From Firmicutes bacterium CAG:345 (GTDB taxonomy: Bacteria; Bacillota_I; Bacilli_A; RFN20; CAG-288), in contig FR893375.1 of the NCBI GenBank assembly GCA_000433315.1, forward strand, positions 124,001 through 188,000: 64,000 nt of DNA. Reading direction: 5' to 3'. Positions 57,272 through 64,000 of this stretch are shown here, piece by piece. The notes beneath the pieces are model-generated. The model ran no database searches. It was not told the origin of the DNA and saw nothing but the letters and a program-made list of their open reading frames with translations. Every line of letters starts with the position of its first letter. Position 1 is the first letter of the stretch. Both the position numbers and the translations under genes were made by a program.

Positions 57272-58197
57272 TTATATCTTATAACCATTTCTATATCTTG
57301 TGGATAATCTCCAAAATTTTTTCCAAAAATATTAAAACCGCCACAATTTATTGCATTCTTTTTTGACTCTATCTTAAACAAAATTCTATTGTTTTTATCA
57401 ACATTAAGTTTGTTTATATTTATTTTGTCATTAACTTTTTCGCCATTTAAACTAACACCATATTCATCGATAACAATATTTAACAATTTTCCAAATTGTG
57501 AAGAAGAAATACTCCAAAAAGAAGGTGAATATAAACCTCTTCTTCCTCCAAAATCACCAGGAGAAGTATAATTCAAAATTTCTATGCCATTTATCGAAAA
57601 CACAATGTCACTTTTAAAGTCATTATTATAATACGGAGTTTCTGAACATATTTCTAAACTAAATCTTATATCTTTGATAACAGAAGATTTAAAATCATTA
57701 TTGAAAGCATATTCGACAAATCCATAATTAGTATAAACTAATTCAGCGTTGATTCTCTCTGGAATAAATGGTTTATTATCATAAAGTAAAAATGCTTCAC
57801 TTATAGTTATCAATCCACTTTTAGTTCCAAAATTTGCATTGACATACTCACCTACGCGCTGACTGCTTTTATAAATTTTATATTCATCTTCAGGTTTATT
57901 TTCACTATTGAATATCATAGAAATAGTAAAACAAGAAATACTGGCATACCTTCTTATTCTATTATTATTTTCCACAGAGACAATATTGACTAATCCGGCA
58001 TTTTCTAACAAACGAAGATGAAAAAGAATAGAAGAAACAGAAACATAATTTAATTTTGCTAATTCAGTAATACTTTTTTCTCCTTCTTTTAATTGGCTGA
58101 GAATCGCTACTCGCAAAGGTGATGATAAAGCTATTCCAATATTGCAAATTTGAGTTTTATCATCTTCTTTTTCTGTAGTTAAGCTAATATGCATCAT
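57268..58197 (-). CDS. ArsR-type winged-helix regulator with a large C-terminal domain
   Basis: Seen: winged HTH in residues 18-100 (IALSSPLRVAILSQLKEGEK, ITELAKLNYVSVSSILFHLRLLENAGLV) and an unassigned C-terminal domain of about 200 residues with the segment SPGDFGGRRGLYSPSFW. I recall such a GDFG-RRG segment from other Firmicutes regulators but cannot name the fold. No metal-binding Cys pair of classic ArsR sensors is present, so a small-molecule ligand is more likely. SD GAGG is nine bases before the ATG. A palindrome overlaps its own promoter. The MFS gene converges on it. Confidence 0.75.
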   Translation of the reverse strand: MMHISLTTEKEDDKTQICNIGIALSSPLRVAILSQLKEGEKSITELAKLNYVSVSSILFHLRLLENAGLVNIVSVENNNRIRRYASISCFTISMIFNSENKPEDEYKIYKSSQRVGEYVNANFGTKSGLITISEAFLLYDNKPFIPERINAELVYTNYGFVEYAFNNDFKSSVIKDIRFSLEICSETPYYNNDFKSDIVFSINGIEILNYTSPGDFGGRRGLYSPSFWSISSSQFGKLLNIVIDEYGVSLNGEKVNDKININKLNVDKNNRILFKIESKKNAINCGGFNIFGKNFGDYPQDIEMVIRYN

Positions 58198-58216
58198 AAT
58201 AAAAAACCTCTTTTAA

Positions 58217-58222
58217 ATTATA
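58217..58222 (-). promoter_or_regulatory. -10 box of the ArsR-type regulator
   Basis: Perfect TATAAT on the minus strand, 19 bases before the ATG at 58197. The leader holds the GAGG SD. The -35 is weak. Confidence 0.55.
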
Positions 58223-58240
58223 GTACATAATAATGTACTA
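58221..58240. promoter_or_regulatory. Probable autoregulatory operator of the ArsR-type regulator
   Basis: TAGTACAT-AATA-ATGTACTA: perfect eight-base arms with a four-base spacer. It overlaps the -10 and fills most of the -10/-35 spacer of the regulator gene. Size and place fit a dimeric winged-helix operator. Confidence 0.65.
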
Positions 58241-58300
58241 AACTAGATATAAAAAACTAAAACTTGTAGTTTCAACAAATACAAAGTCAAATAACCTAAA

Positions 58301-58309
58301 TGCTATAAT
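58301..58309 (+). promoter_or_regulatory. Extended -10 promoter of the repeat lipoprotein
   Basis: TGCTATAAT, followed by a leader of about 50 bases with GGAGG before the ATG at 58366. Confidence 0.55.
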
Positions 58310-58365
58310 TTTAATAGAAATGTAAATATTTCATGCCTAATTAATCCTAAATAGCGGAGGTTATA

Positions 58366-60930
58366 ATGAAAAAAAGGTATCTTCTAAGTATATTAAGCTT
58401 AGGTTTATTATTAGTTAGCTGTAATAGCAATACTTCATCTAGTTCTTCTCCATCAAGTAGTTCAAATATCAGTATTTCTTCAAATATTAGTACTTCATCT
58501 AGTTCCACATCTTCAAAGAGCATTGCAAAATATACAATTACTTGGAATGTTGATGGAGTTTTAAAAGAAGAAGTTTATAACGAAGGAGAAATACCTTCTT
58601 ATAACTATAGCTTAGCTAAAGAAGCTGATAAAACTTATACGTATACATTTACCGGTTGGGACAAAGAAATTGCACCAGTTAAAGAAAATATAACTTATAC
58701 CGCAATATATAGTAAACAATATATCGATTACACCATTACCTGGGTTACATATGGTGGTACTACCACTGAAAGCTACCATTATGGTGATATTCCAGAATAT
58801 AAGGGAGATACTTCCAAGCCACAAGATGCACAATATACTTATACATTCACTGGTTGGGATAAAGAAATTTCAGAAGTAACTGGAGATTCAACATATACAG
58901 CTACTTATAAAGAAACTTTAAATAAATATAAAATAATTTTTGAAGTTGATGGAAAGACTGAAGAAGTCGAATATTATTATGGAGAACTTCCGATATATGA
59001 TAAAGTTCCTCAAAAATCTTCCACAGCTGAATTCCATTATGTTTTTAAAGGCTGGGATAAAGAATTTTCTAAAGTAACTGAGTCTACAACCTATGTTGCA
59101 CAATTTGAAGAATTAAAAAATCAATATAAGGTCACTTGGATTGTCGGCGATAACAAATTTGAAGAAGACTACTATTATGGAGAGCTTCCTTCTTTCAAAA
59201 ATGAAGTAAATAAAGAAGACACTCCAAAATATCATTATACTTTTAAAGGTTGGGATAAAAATATTGAAAATGTTACTGAAGATGTCACATATACAGCTCA
59301 ATATGATGAAACAATAAGAAAATACAATGTAAATTTTTATAATGAAACAGGTGATACTTTACTATTCAGTAAAGAATTTGAATATGATGTTATCCCAGAA
59401 TTTTCCGAAGATATTCCTTTAAAATCTCAAACGGATGCTTATACGTATACTTTTAAAGGTTGGACAGATAATATCAACATCTACGATTCAACACTTCCAA
59501 AAGTTGTTGGTGAAACAAATTATTATGCAACTTTCAGCAGTACCGCTAGACAATATCCAGTTGAAATAGAATGTCTAGATTTAAACGGAAATTCATTAAA
59601 AGAAACTACTTATATTCAAAAAGGATTTAACGAATCTTATAAAATAGAAGCTCCTGAAATTGAAGGAAAAGCAGCAAACGTTGATTACATTTATGGAAAA
59701 ACAATTTCAAATGAAAACAAAGTTACATTCATCTATAGTGACTTAGATATATATGATGGAACATCTGTCAGCTCTTCTTTATCTGGTGAAGGAACCGAAG
59801 AAAATCCTTATCTTATTCAAAGTGGAAATGATTTAGCATATCTAAGAAAAGAAATAAATGATTCTGGCAATTATTTTTCTGGTTGCTATTTTAAATTGAC
59901 AAAAAGTATAGATTTAAGTAATGTCAGCAATTTTGTTATTGGAAAATCAGGCACCACTTCATTAATGGGATACTTAGATGGAAATAATTGTTCGATTAGA
60001 AATTTAAACATTTCTGGGACAACAGTAGGACTCGGATTATTCTGCGCTTTATCAGCAGGCGGAACTATTTCAAATCTTTCAGTCTATGGAACAGTTGTAG
60101 GAAAAACATATACAGGTGGCATTGCTGGAAGAAATTTAGGAACAATTATTAATTGTCATAATTTTGCAAATGTCAGTCATAGCGGTGGAAATGGAGCTGG
60201 TGGCATTGCTGGTGGAAACACTGGATCAATTATAAATTGCTACAACTATGGTGAAATAAAAACCACAGATAAAAAAGAAAAAATCGGTGGTATAACAGGA
60301 TTAGGTGAAACAAATTCCAAAATCGAAAATTGTATTAACTATGGCAGTGTTACTGGATACATCAATGCTGGAGGAATTGTTGGTGAAAACCAAAGTAAAG
60401 CGATACATGTACAAAATTGTATAAACTTTGGAACAATATCAGGAACTCAAAGAATTGGTGGAATAGTTGCAAATACTGCTTCATTAATTGAAAAATGTAT
60501 CAATAATGGAGATGTTGAAACAACTAGTACCACTGATGCTTATTCAGGTGGAATTGCTGGAGTTATTTCTGGAACTGCTACTTTAAAAACTTGTATAAAT
60601 AACGGAAAGATATCCTCAACAGGTAGATATGTAGGAGGAATCGCTGGAGCCAATGCTACAAAAGCCACACCAACAATCGATGGATGTACAAATAATGAAA
60701 TAGTTATTTCAACTTCCAATGGTGTAGGCGGAATTCTTGGTGGAACTCTTACTGGAAATGTAACGATCATCAACAATACTAACAATGCTGAAATTTCAGG
60801 CAATGATAAAGTCGGAGGCATAATCGGTTTATTATCAAATGGTACATATTCAGATAATACCAATAATGGCTTAGTAAAAAGTTCTAGTAAAGAAAGTTAC
60901 GATGAAATAGGTTCCGATACAAGAGCCTAG
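58366..60930 (+). CDS. Surface lipoprotein with InlB-type repeats and GLUG repeats
   Basis: Seen: signal and lipobox VSC (Cys19), a Ser/Thr linker to about residue 50, then five beta-grasp-like repeats of 60-67 residues. These share a pattern of YxITW near the start, an acidic YYYGE-P turn, FTGWDKE (or FKGWDKN) and TYTAxY at the end. A MucBP-like piece (QYPVEIECLDLNGN) follows. The C-terminal half (about 480-850) holds a dozen GLUG-type repeats (GGIAGRNLGTIINCHN, GGIAGGNTGSIINCYN, GGIVGENQ and so on). No catalytic domain or LPxTG is seen. Probably an adhesin or polymer-binding surface protein; ligand unknown. SD GGAGG is five bases upstream. Confidence 0.8.
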   Translation: MKKRYLLSILSLGLLLVSCNSNTSSSSSPSSSSNISISSNISTSSSSTSSKSIAKYTITWNVDGVLKEEVYNEGEIPSYNYSLAKEADKTYTYTFTGWDKEIAPVKENITYTAIYSKQYIDYTITWVTYGGTTTESYHYGDIPEYKGDTSKPQDAQYTYTFTGWDKEISEVTGDSTYTATYKETLNKYKIIFEVDGKTEEVEYYYGELPIYDKVPQKSSTAEFHYVFKGWDKEFSKVTESTTYVAQFEELKNQYKVTWIVGDNKFEEDYYYGELPSFKNEVNKEDTPKYHYTFKGWDKNIENVTEDVTYTAQYDETIRKYNVNFYNETGDTLLFSKEFEYDVIPEFSEDIPLKSQTDAYTYTFKGWTDNINIYDSTLPKVVGETNYYATFSSTARQYPVEIECLDLNGNSLKETTYIQKGFNESYKIEAPEIEGKAANVDYIYGKTISNENKVTFIYSDLDIYDGTSVSSSLSGEGTEENPYLIQSGNDLAYLRKEINDSGNYFSGCYFKLTKSIDLSNVSNFVIGKSGTTSLMGYLDGNNCSIRNLNISGTTVGLGLFCALSAGGTISNLSVYGTVVGKTYTGGIAGRNLGTIINCHNFANVSHSGGNGAGGIAGGNTGSIINCYNYGEIKTTDKKEKIGGITGLGETNSKIENCINYGSVTGYINAGGIVGENQSKAIHVQNCINFGTISGTQRIGGIVANTASLIEKCINNGDVETTSTTDAYSGGIAGVISGTATLKTCINNGKISSTGRYVGGIAGANATKATPTIDGCTNNEIVISTSNGVGGILGGTLTGNVTIINNTNNAEISGNDKVGGIIGLLSNGTYSDNTNNGLVKSSSKESYDEIGSDTRA

Positions 60931-60947
60931 ACATATAGTTTCTTCAT

Positions 60948-60973
60948 AAAAAGGGTGAATTATCACCCTTTTT
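60948..60973 (+). terminator. Terminator after the repeat lipoprotein
   Basis: AAAAAGGGTGA and TCACCCTTTTT are perfect 11-base arms around ATTA, ending in the T run. Confidence 0.88.
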
Positions 60974-61085
60974 ATAATTTAAATACTTTATAGATTTAAA
61001 AAATACATATTTATAATAAATAATAACAATTAAAAACTTGAAGAAAAATAATATTTATTATATTATAAAAAAAGGCGGTGATATT

Positions 61086-61235
61086 ATGAGAAAAAAAGTT
61101 GTTTTAATTTGCACACAATGTTTATCCCGTAATTACCAAGTTTCAGTCAAAGTTGAAGGAAAAACTGAAAGAATAGAAATGATGAAATTCTGTCCGAAAT
61201 GTAATCAGCACACCCTTCACAAAGAAAGCAAATAA
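61086..61235 (+). CDS. rpmG: 50S ribosomal protein L33
   Basis: Zinc-ribbon ribosomal protein. Seen: 49 residues, RKKVVLICTQCLSRNYQVS with the first CxxC, and FCPKCNQHTLHKESK with the second, so this is the zinc-binding (C+) form. The ATG at 61086 follows GGCGGTGAT; a longer frame to 61038 adds residues unlike the family. It is the first gene of the classic rpmG-secE-nusG group. Confidence 0.95.
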   Translation: MRKKVVLICTQCLSRNYQVSVKVEGKTERIEMMKFCPKCNQHTLHKESK

Positions 61236-61246
61236 TGAGGTGACCA

Positions 61247-61498
61247 ATGAAAAAAATTAACAAATATTTCAAAGGAGTTGGTGAAGAAGTTCGCCGAATC
61301 CGTTGGCCTAACAGACGTGAATTATGGCCATCTGTTGGTGTTGTTGTCTCTGTTACAGTTGTAGCAGCAATCGGCTTATTACTTTGCGATTTTATTTCAA
61401 CAGAAATACTTCGCGCATTCGAAATTGCTTTCAATGGTGGTTCAAGTAGCAGTAGTTCAGCTGCCGCTGCAATATTAAAATTAGGAGGATTATTATGA
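61247..61498 (+). CDS. secE: Protein translocase subunit SecE
   Basis: Clamps SecY in the secretion channel. Seen: KKINKYFKGVGEEVRRIRWPNRRELW, the conserved amphipathic helix, and one membrane helix (SVGVVVSVTVVAAIGLLLCDF). An unusual short C-terminal tail (GGSSSSSSAAAAILKLGGLL) follows. 83 residues. SD GAGGTGA is close to the ATG. Its TGA overlaps the nusG ATG. Confidence 0.93.
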   Translation: MKKINKYFKGVGEEVRRIRWPNRRELWPSVGVVVSVTVVAAIGLLLCDFISTEILRAFEIAFNGGSSSSSSAAAAILKLGGLL

Positions 61499-62076
61499 GT
61501 AATGATGTAAATTTTGGTACAAAGCAATGGTATGTTGTCAATACATACTCTGGTCGTGAAAGAGCAGTTGCTGACATGCTTGAAAAACGTAAATATACTC
61601 AAAATCTTGAAAATTATATCTTCCGTATCGTTGTTGCTGAAATAGTAGAACCAGGAATGAAAAATGGTAAACCTACTGGAAAAGATGTTGTTAAAAACCT
61701 TTACCCAGGTTATGTCTTTATCGAAATGATTATGACAGATGATGCTTGGTTTATGGTTCGTAATACTCCTGATGTTACAGGATTTGTCGGATCTTCCGGT
61801 AAAGGTACAAAACCTTTCCCAATTCCTAACGAAGAAATCGAACCTGTCTTAAAGAGAATGAATATCATTGATGAAAATATGTTCTCTAACTATAAAGTTG
61901 GCGATCATATTAGAATTATCTCTGGTAGTTTTGAAAATTCTGAAGGTACAATCGAATCTATCGATTCTGAAACTAAAAAAGTTTCTGTATCTATTCTCTT
62001 CTTCGGTCGTCCAACAACTATCGAAGCAGATTTCTTCGAAATTGAACTTTTCGACAAAAAATCAAATGCAGATTAA
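61495..62076 (+). CDS. nusG: Transcription termination/antitermination factor NusG
   Basis: Binds RNA polymerase and couples transcription to translation or Rho. Seen: NGN domain (KQWYVVNTYSGRERAVADML, LYPGYVFIEMIM, DAWFMVRNTPDVTGFVGSSG) and a C-terminal KOW domain (GDHIRIISGSFENSEGTIESID, SILFFGRPTTIEADFFEIEL). 193 residues. AGGAGG is the SD, inside the secE end. Confidence 0.97.
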   Translation: MSNDVNFGTKQWYVVNTYSGRERAVADMLEKRKYTQNLENYIFRIVVAEIVEPGMKNGKPTGKDVVKNLYPGYVFIEMIMTDDAWFMVRNTPDVTGFVGSSGKGTKPFPIPNEEIEPVLKRMNIIDENMFSNYKVGDHIRIISGSFENSEGTIESIDSETKKVSVSILFFGRPTTIEADFFEIELFDKKSNAD

Positions 62077-62112
62077 AAGGGCTGTTAGTTAATCTAACAA
62101 CCCCCTTTTTAT
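62075..62112. terminator. Terminator between nusG and the convergent lipoprotein gene
   Basis: AAAAGGG and TGTTAG pair with CTAACA and CCCCTTTTT around a short loop, with one internal mismatch. The A/T flanks suit both strands. Confidence 0.78.
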
Positions 62113-62117
62113 TTGTA

Positions 62118-63797
62118 TTAATTATTTAAAAAATCTATATTATCTTGATCATATCCTATCCACTCACTGGCATCAAAAATGGTATTTCCTTTTTTAACAC
62201 TAGAAGAACGAACTAAGGTATGATTTTTTGTTGTAATATTACCAGATATAACCCAACCAGCGGATGGTTTAGTTTCTAAATCGCCGATTATATCTATCAA
62301 CTCTCCTTCTTTAAATAAACAAATCGCATCATCGCCGTTAAAATTTACAACATCGTTAGTCAAAATAATATGTGTTGTACTTTCAAAATAATTTAGTAGA
62401 GTCGATGCTTTATTTATTAAATAAAGCGTATCATTTGAACTCAAAGTTCCTGTTAACTTATATTCTTTATCGCTACTAGAAGTAACAGCTTTAATAGAAT
62501 ATTTCGATAAATCTAAAGCATCACTGCTTGGATTTTTTATTCCAATAACTTTATTTGAGCCACTGCCTTCAACATAAACACTGATAAAAGGCTCATTATA
62601 TTTTTCATCGCTTTCTATAGCTTTTATTTTTATAGAAAATATTTTTTGTTGTTGAATATTCCCATACTTAATAGTAGCAGTTAAATTTATAGTAACATCA
62701 TCTTCTCCAAAAAGAGGATGAGTAACCTTTCCATTATTGCTCAAATATTTGTCATTTGACGATGACCAAGAAATATCACACCCCAGTTTAGAAGTAGGCA
62801 GTAGAATATCATTTTCTAAAGAATCTGGAATTACCAATTCTTCTTTAACTTTATTAACTCTGTCTTCATCTGATAAATCCAATTCTATATCATTAACAGA
62901 AGTAATTCTTCCTAAACTGCTGGAAAAAACAATCAAATTTTTAAATGATATACTAGTTCCAAGCGGAAGATTATAAATATAATTTACAAGTTCAATTCCA
63001 TCATCTTTTCCTTTCTGGCATTCAATAACATATTCTTTGATTCCTTTAGTGACAACAAAAGAATACTTGTCAAAACTAGAAGAAATAGAAATATTATCTT
63101 TATTTGTTATAACAACATTATCAAAATCAATAACGGCTGGATATGTTTCAAGTTCATTTAGATGTGTTACTTTTGAGGAAATAGGATCAACTACACCATA
63201 CATTTCTTCCATTCCCACCATACTTATAGCTACATCACCTGAAGCATCAATTCTAAAGCCATAACTAGGAGAAGATTTTTTCTTTCCATAAACCATATAA
63301 TCTTTTCCAATCTCTACACTATAAGAATTAACATTGATAGCTTGATAAGTATATTTTCCATCTTGAATATAAACATTGACATTATCGTTATATTTAAATT
63401 CTTCTATTTTAACAACTCTTCCAATAGCATAACAATTCGGATCCCCTATTTCAGTATTATCAAATATATTTTTTCTTCCATCAGGAGTTAAATAATCTTC
63501 ACCGGTTGAAGAACTAGATGATGAAGATATCGTTGTTAAAGATGAAGTTGATGAAGATGTTGAAGTTGATGAAGATGTCGTTGTTGAAGATGAAGATGAT
63601 GAAGATGTTGAAGTTTGACTAGAACTTGAAGAAGTAGTAGTACTTGAATTTATACTATTTGAACTAGTAGAACTACTTGTTATACTTGAAATAATGCTAT
63701 TAGAAGATGATGATGAACTAGAAGATGTAGTACTGCTAATTTTGTTGCAAGAAACAAGCAAAGCAGAAATTAAAATTAAAAATATTCTTTTTTTCAT
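62118..63797 (-). CDS. Ser-linker lipoprotein with OB-like, Ig-like and lamin-tail-like domains
   Basis: Seen: lipobox VSC (Cys16), a linker of about 85 residues that is nearly all Ser and Thr, then an OB-like domain (CYAIGRVVKIEEFKYNDNVNVYIQDG and YMVYGKKK), an Ig-like domain of the atrophied bacterial type (DISWSSSNDKYLSNNGKVTH), and a C-terminal lamin-tail-like domain (GIKNPSSDALDLSKYSI, NFNGDDAICLFKEGELIDIIG). 559 residues. In other bacteria this set accompanies secreted nucleases or phosphoesterases; no catalytic domain is present here. SD GAGG is upstream. The 203 bases from 63798 to the window end are AT-rich with no feature I can support. Confidence 0.75.
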   Translation of the reverse strand: MKKRIFLILISALLVSCNKISSTTSSSSSSSSNSIISSITSSSTSSNSINSSTTTSSSSSQTSTSSSSSSSTTTSSSTSTSSSTSSLTTISSSSSSSTGEDYLTPDGRKNIFDNTEIGDPNCYAIGRVVKIEEFKYNDNVNVYIQDGKYTYQAINVNSYSVEIGKDYMVYGKKKSSPSYGFRIDASGDVAISMVGMEEMYGVVDPISSKVTHLNELETYPAVIDFDNVVITNKDNISISSSFDKYSFVVTKGIKEYVIECQKGKDDGIELVNYIYNLPLGTSISFKNLIVFSSSLGRITSVNDIELDLSDEDRVNKVKEELVIPDSLENDILLPTSKLGCDISWSSSNDKYLSNNGKVTHPLFGEDDVTINLTATIKYGNIQQQKIFSIKIKAIESDEKYNEPFISVYVEGSGSNKVIGIKNPSSDALDLSKYSIKAVTSSSDKEYKLTGTLSSNDTLYLINKASTLLNYFESTTHIILTNDVVNFNGDDAICLFKEGELIDIIGDLETKPSAGWVISGNITTKNHTLVRSSSVKKGNTIFDASEWIGYDQDNIDFLNN

Positions 63798-64000
63798 AAA
63801 AACCTCATATTTATTTTAAACTTATTCTGATAATCTTTAAATCTTTATTTTAAAAAAAGCATTATTAAAAATAATATATTTAGCTATATTAATATTTAAA
63901 ATACATTGTTTAAATTAAAACATCAAAGAAACAACTTTTATATAAATTAAAAGAACAACATTATTATATATTTTTACTAACATACAAAAAAATGATATAA

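Noticed and set aside
58221..58240. The TAGTACAT palindrome as a terminator
   Set aside because: It has no T run on either side and overlaps a promoter, not a gene end.
60540..60863. Pro-rich antisense ORF in the GLUG repeats
   Set aside because: Low-complexity shadow of the repeat lipoprotein on the opposite strand.
61012..61017. TATAAT before rpmG as a promoter
   Set aside because: AT-rich stretch with several such matches and no -35 or TGN; not strong enough to list as a feature.
63500..63720. The repetitive GAAGAT/GATGAA tract as a CRISPR or satellite
   Set aside because: It is coding DNA for the Ser/Thr linker of the minus-strand lipoprotein, with no spacer pattern.

Overview
The window is AT-rich chromosomal DNA of a low-GC Gram-positive bacterium using the standard code (TAA and TGA both end genes, Trp is TGG). 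Walled-cell genes (two class A PBPs with RecU), GatCAB, RqcH, NrdDG, ECF vitamin transporters and many Ser-linker lipoproteins fit an uncultured Bacilli lineage close to the Mollicutes/Erysipelotrichales (RF39- or RFN20-like). That placement is inference. No rRNA, tRNA, IS element, prophage or CRISPR array was seen.

Layout: (1) 1-8.1 kb: edge of a 5'-nucleotidase lipoprotein, then a pcrA-ligA-gatCAB operon. (2) 8.2-13.7 kb: rqcH, pyrG, csp, ychF-ispF. (3) 13.7-20.4 kb: two class A PBPs, a LemA-like protein, a DEDDh exonuclease-recU-PBP operon and a Cys-rich DUF11 protein. (4) 20.5-29.1 kb: ispD, a GtrA-like protein, comEA, a frameshifted comEC, coaX with an ECF S component, pepV-trmB-ytpR. 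(5) 29.2-35.9 kb: NCS2 purine permease under a guanine-class riboswitch with a stop at codon 3, then hrcA-grpE-dnaK-dnaJ behind a CIRCE-like operator. (6) 35.9-38.6 kb: HAAS/DUF4097 pair and an FMN riboswitch-ribU unit. (7) 38.7-47.5 kb: a lipoprotein/c-di-GMP locus with a solute-binding lipoprotein carrying a 5'-nucleotidase C-terminal domain, a BspA-type LRR lipoprotein cut by an in-frame TAA, and a large GGDEF-sensor-EAL protein. (8) 47.5-57.3 kb: ferredoxin, NYN-LOTUS protein, nrdD-nrdG, pepT, PF06541 membrane protein, Na/Pi cotransporter, ybaK and an MFS transporter. (9) 57.3-64 kb: an ArsR-type regulator with a palindrome on its own promoter, a repeat lipoprotein, rpmG-secE-nusG, and a lamin-tail-like lipoprotein.

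Most points of interest are regulatory or genomic. Several genes have an extended -10 box six bases before an SD-less ATG, so they look leaderless. Three genes are broken in ways that read straight through if one base changes. Two riboswitches show readable expression platforms. The strongest candidate for an undescribed system is the 38.7-47.4 kb locus, where a substrate-binding lipoprotein fused to an orphan 5'-nucleotidase C domain is co-directional with a c-di-GMP synthase/phosphodiesterase that has its own extracytoplasmic sensor.
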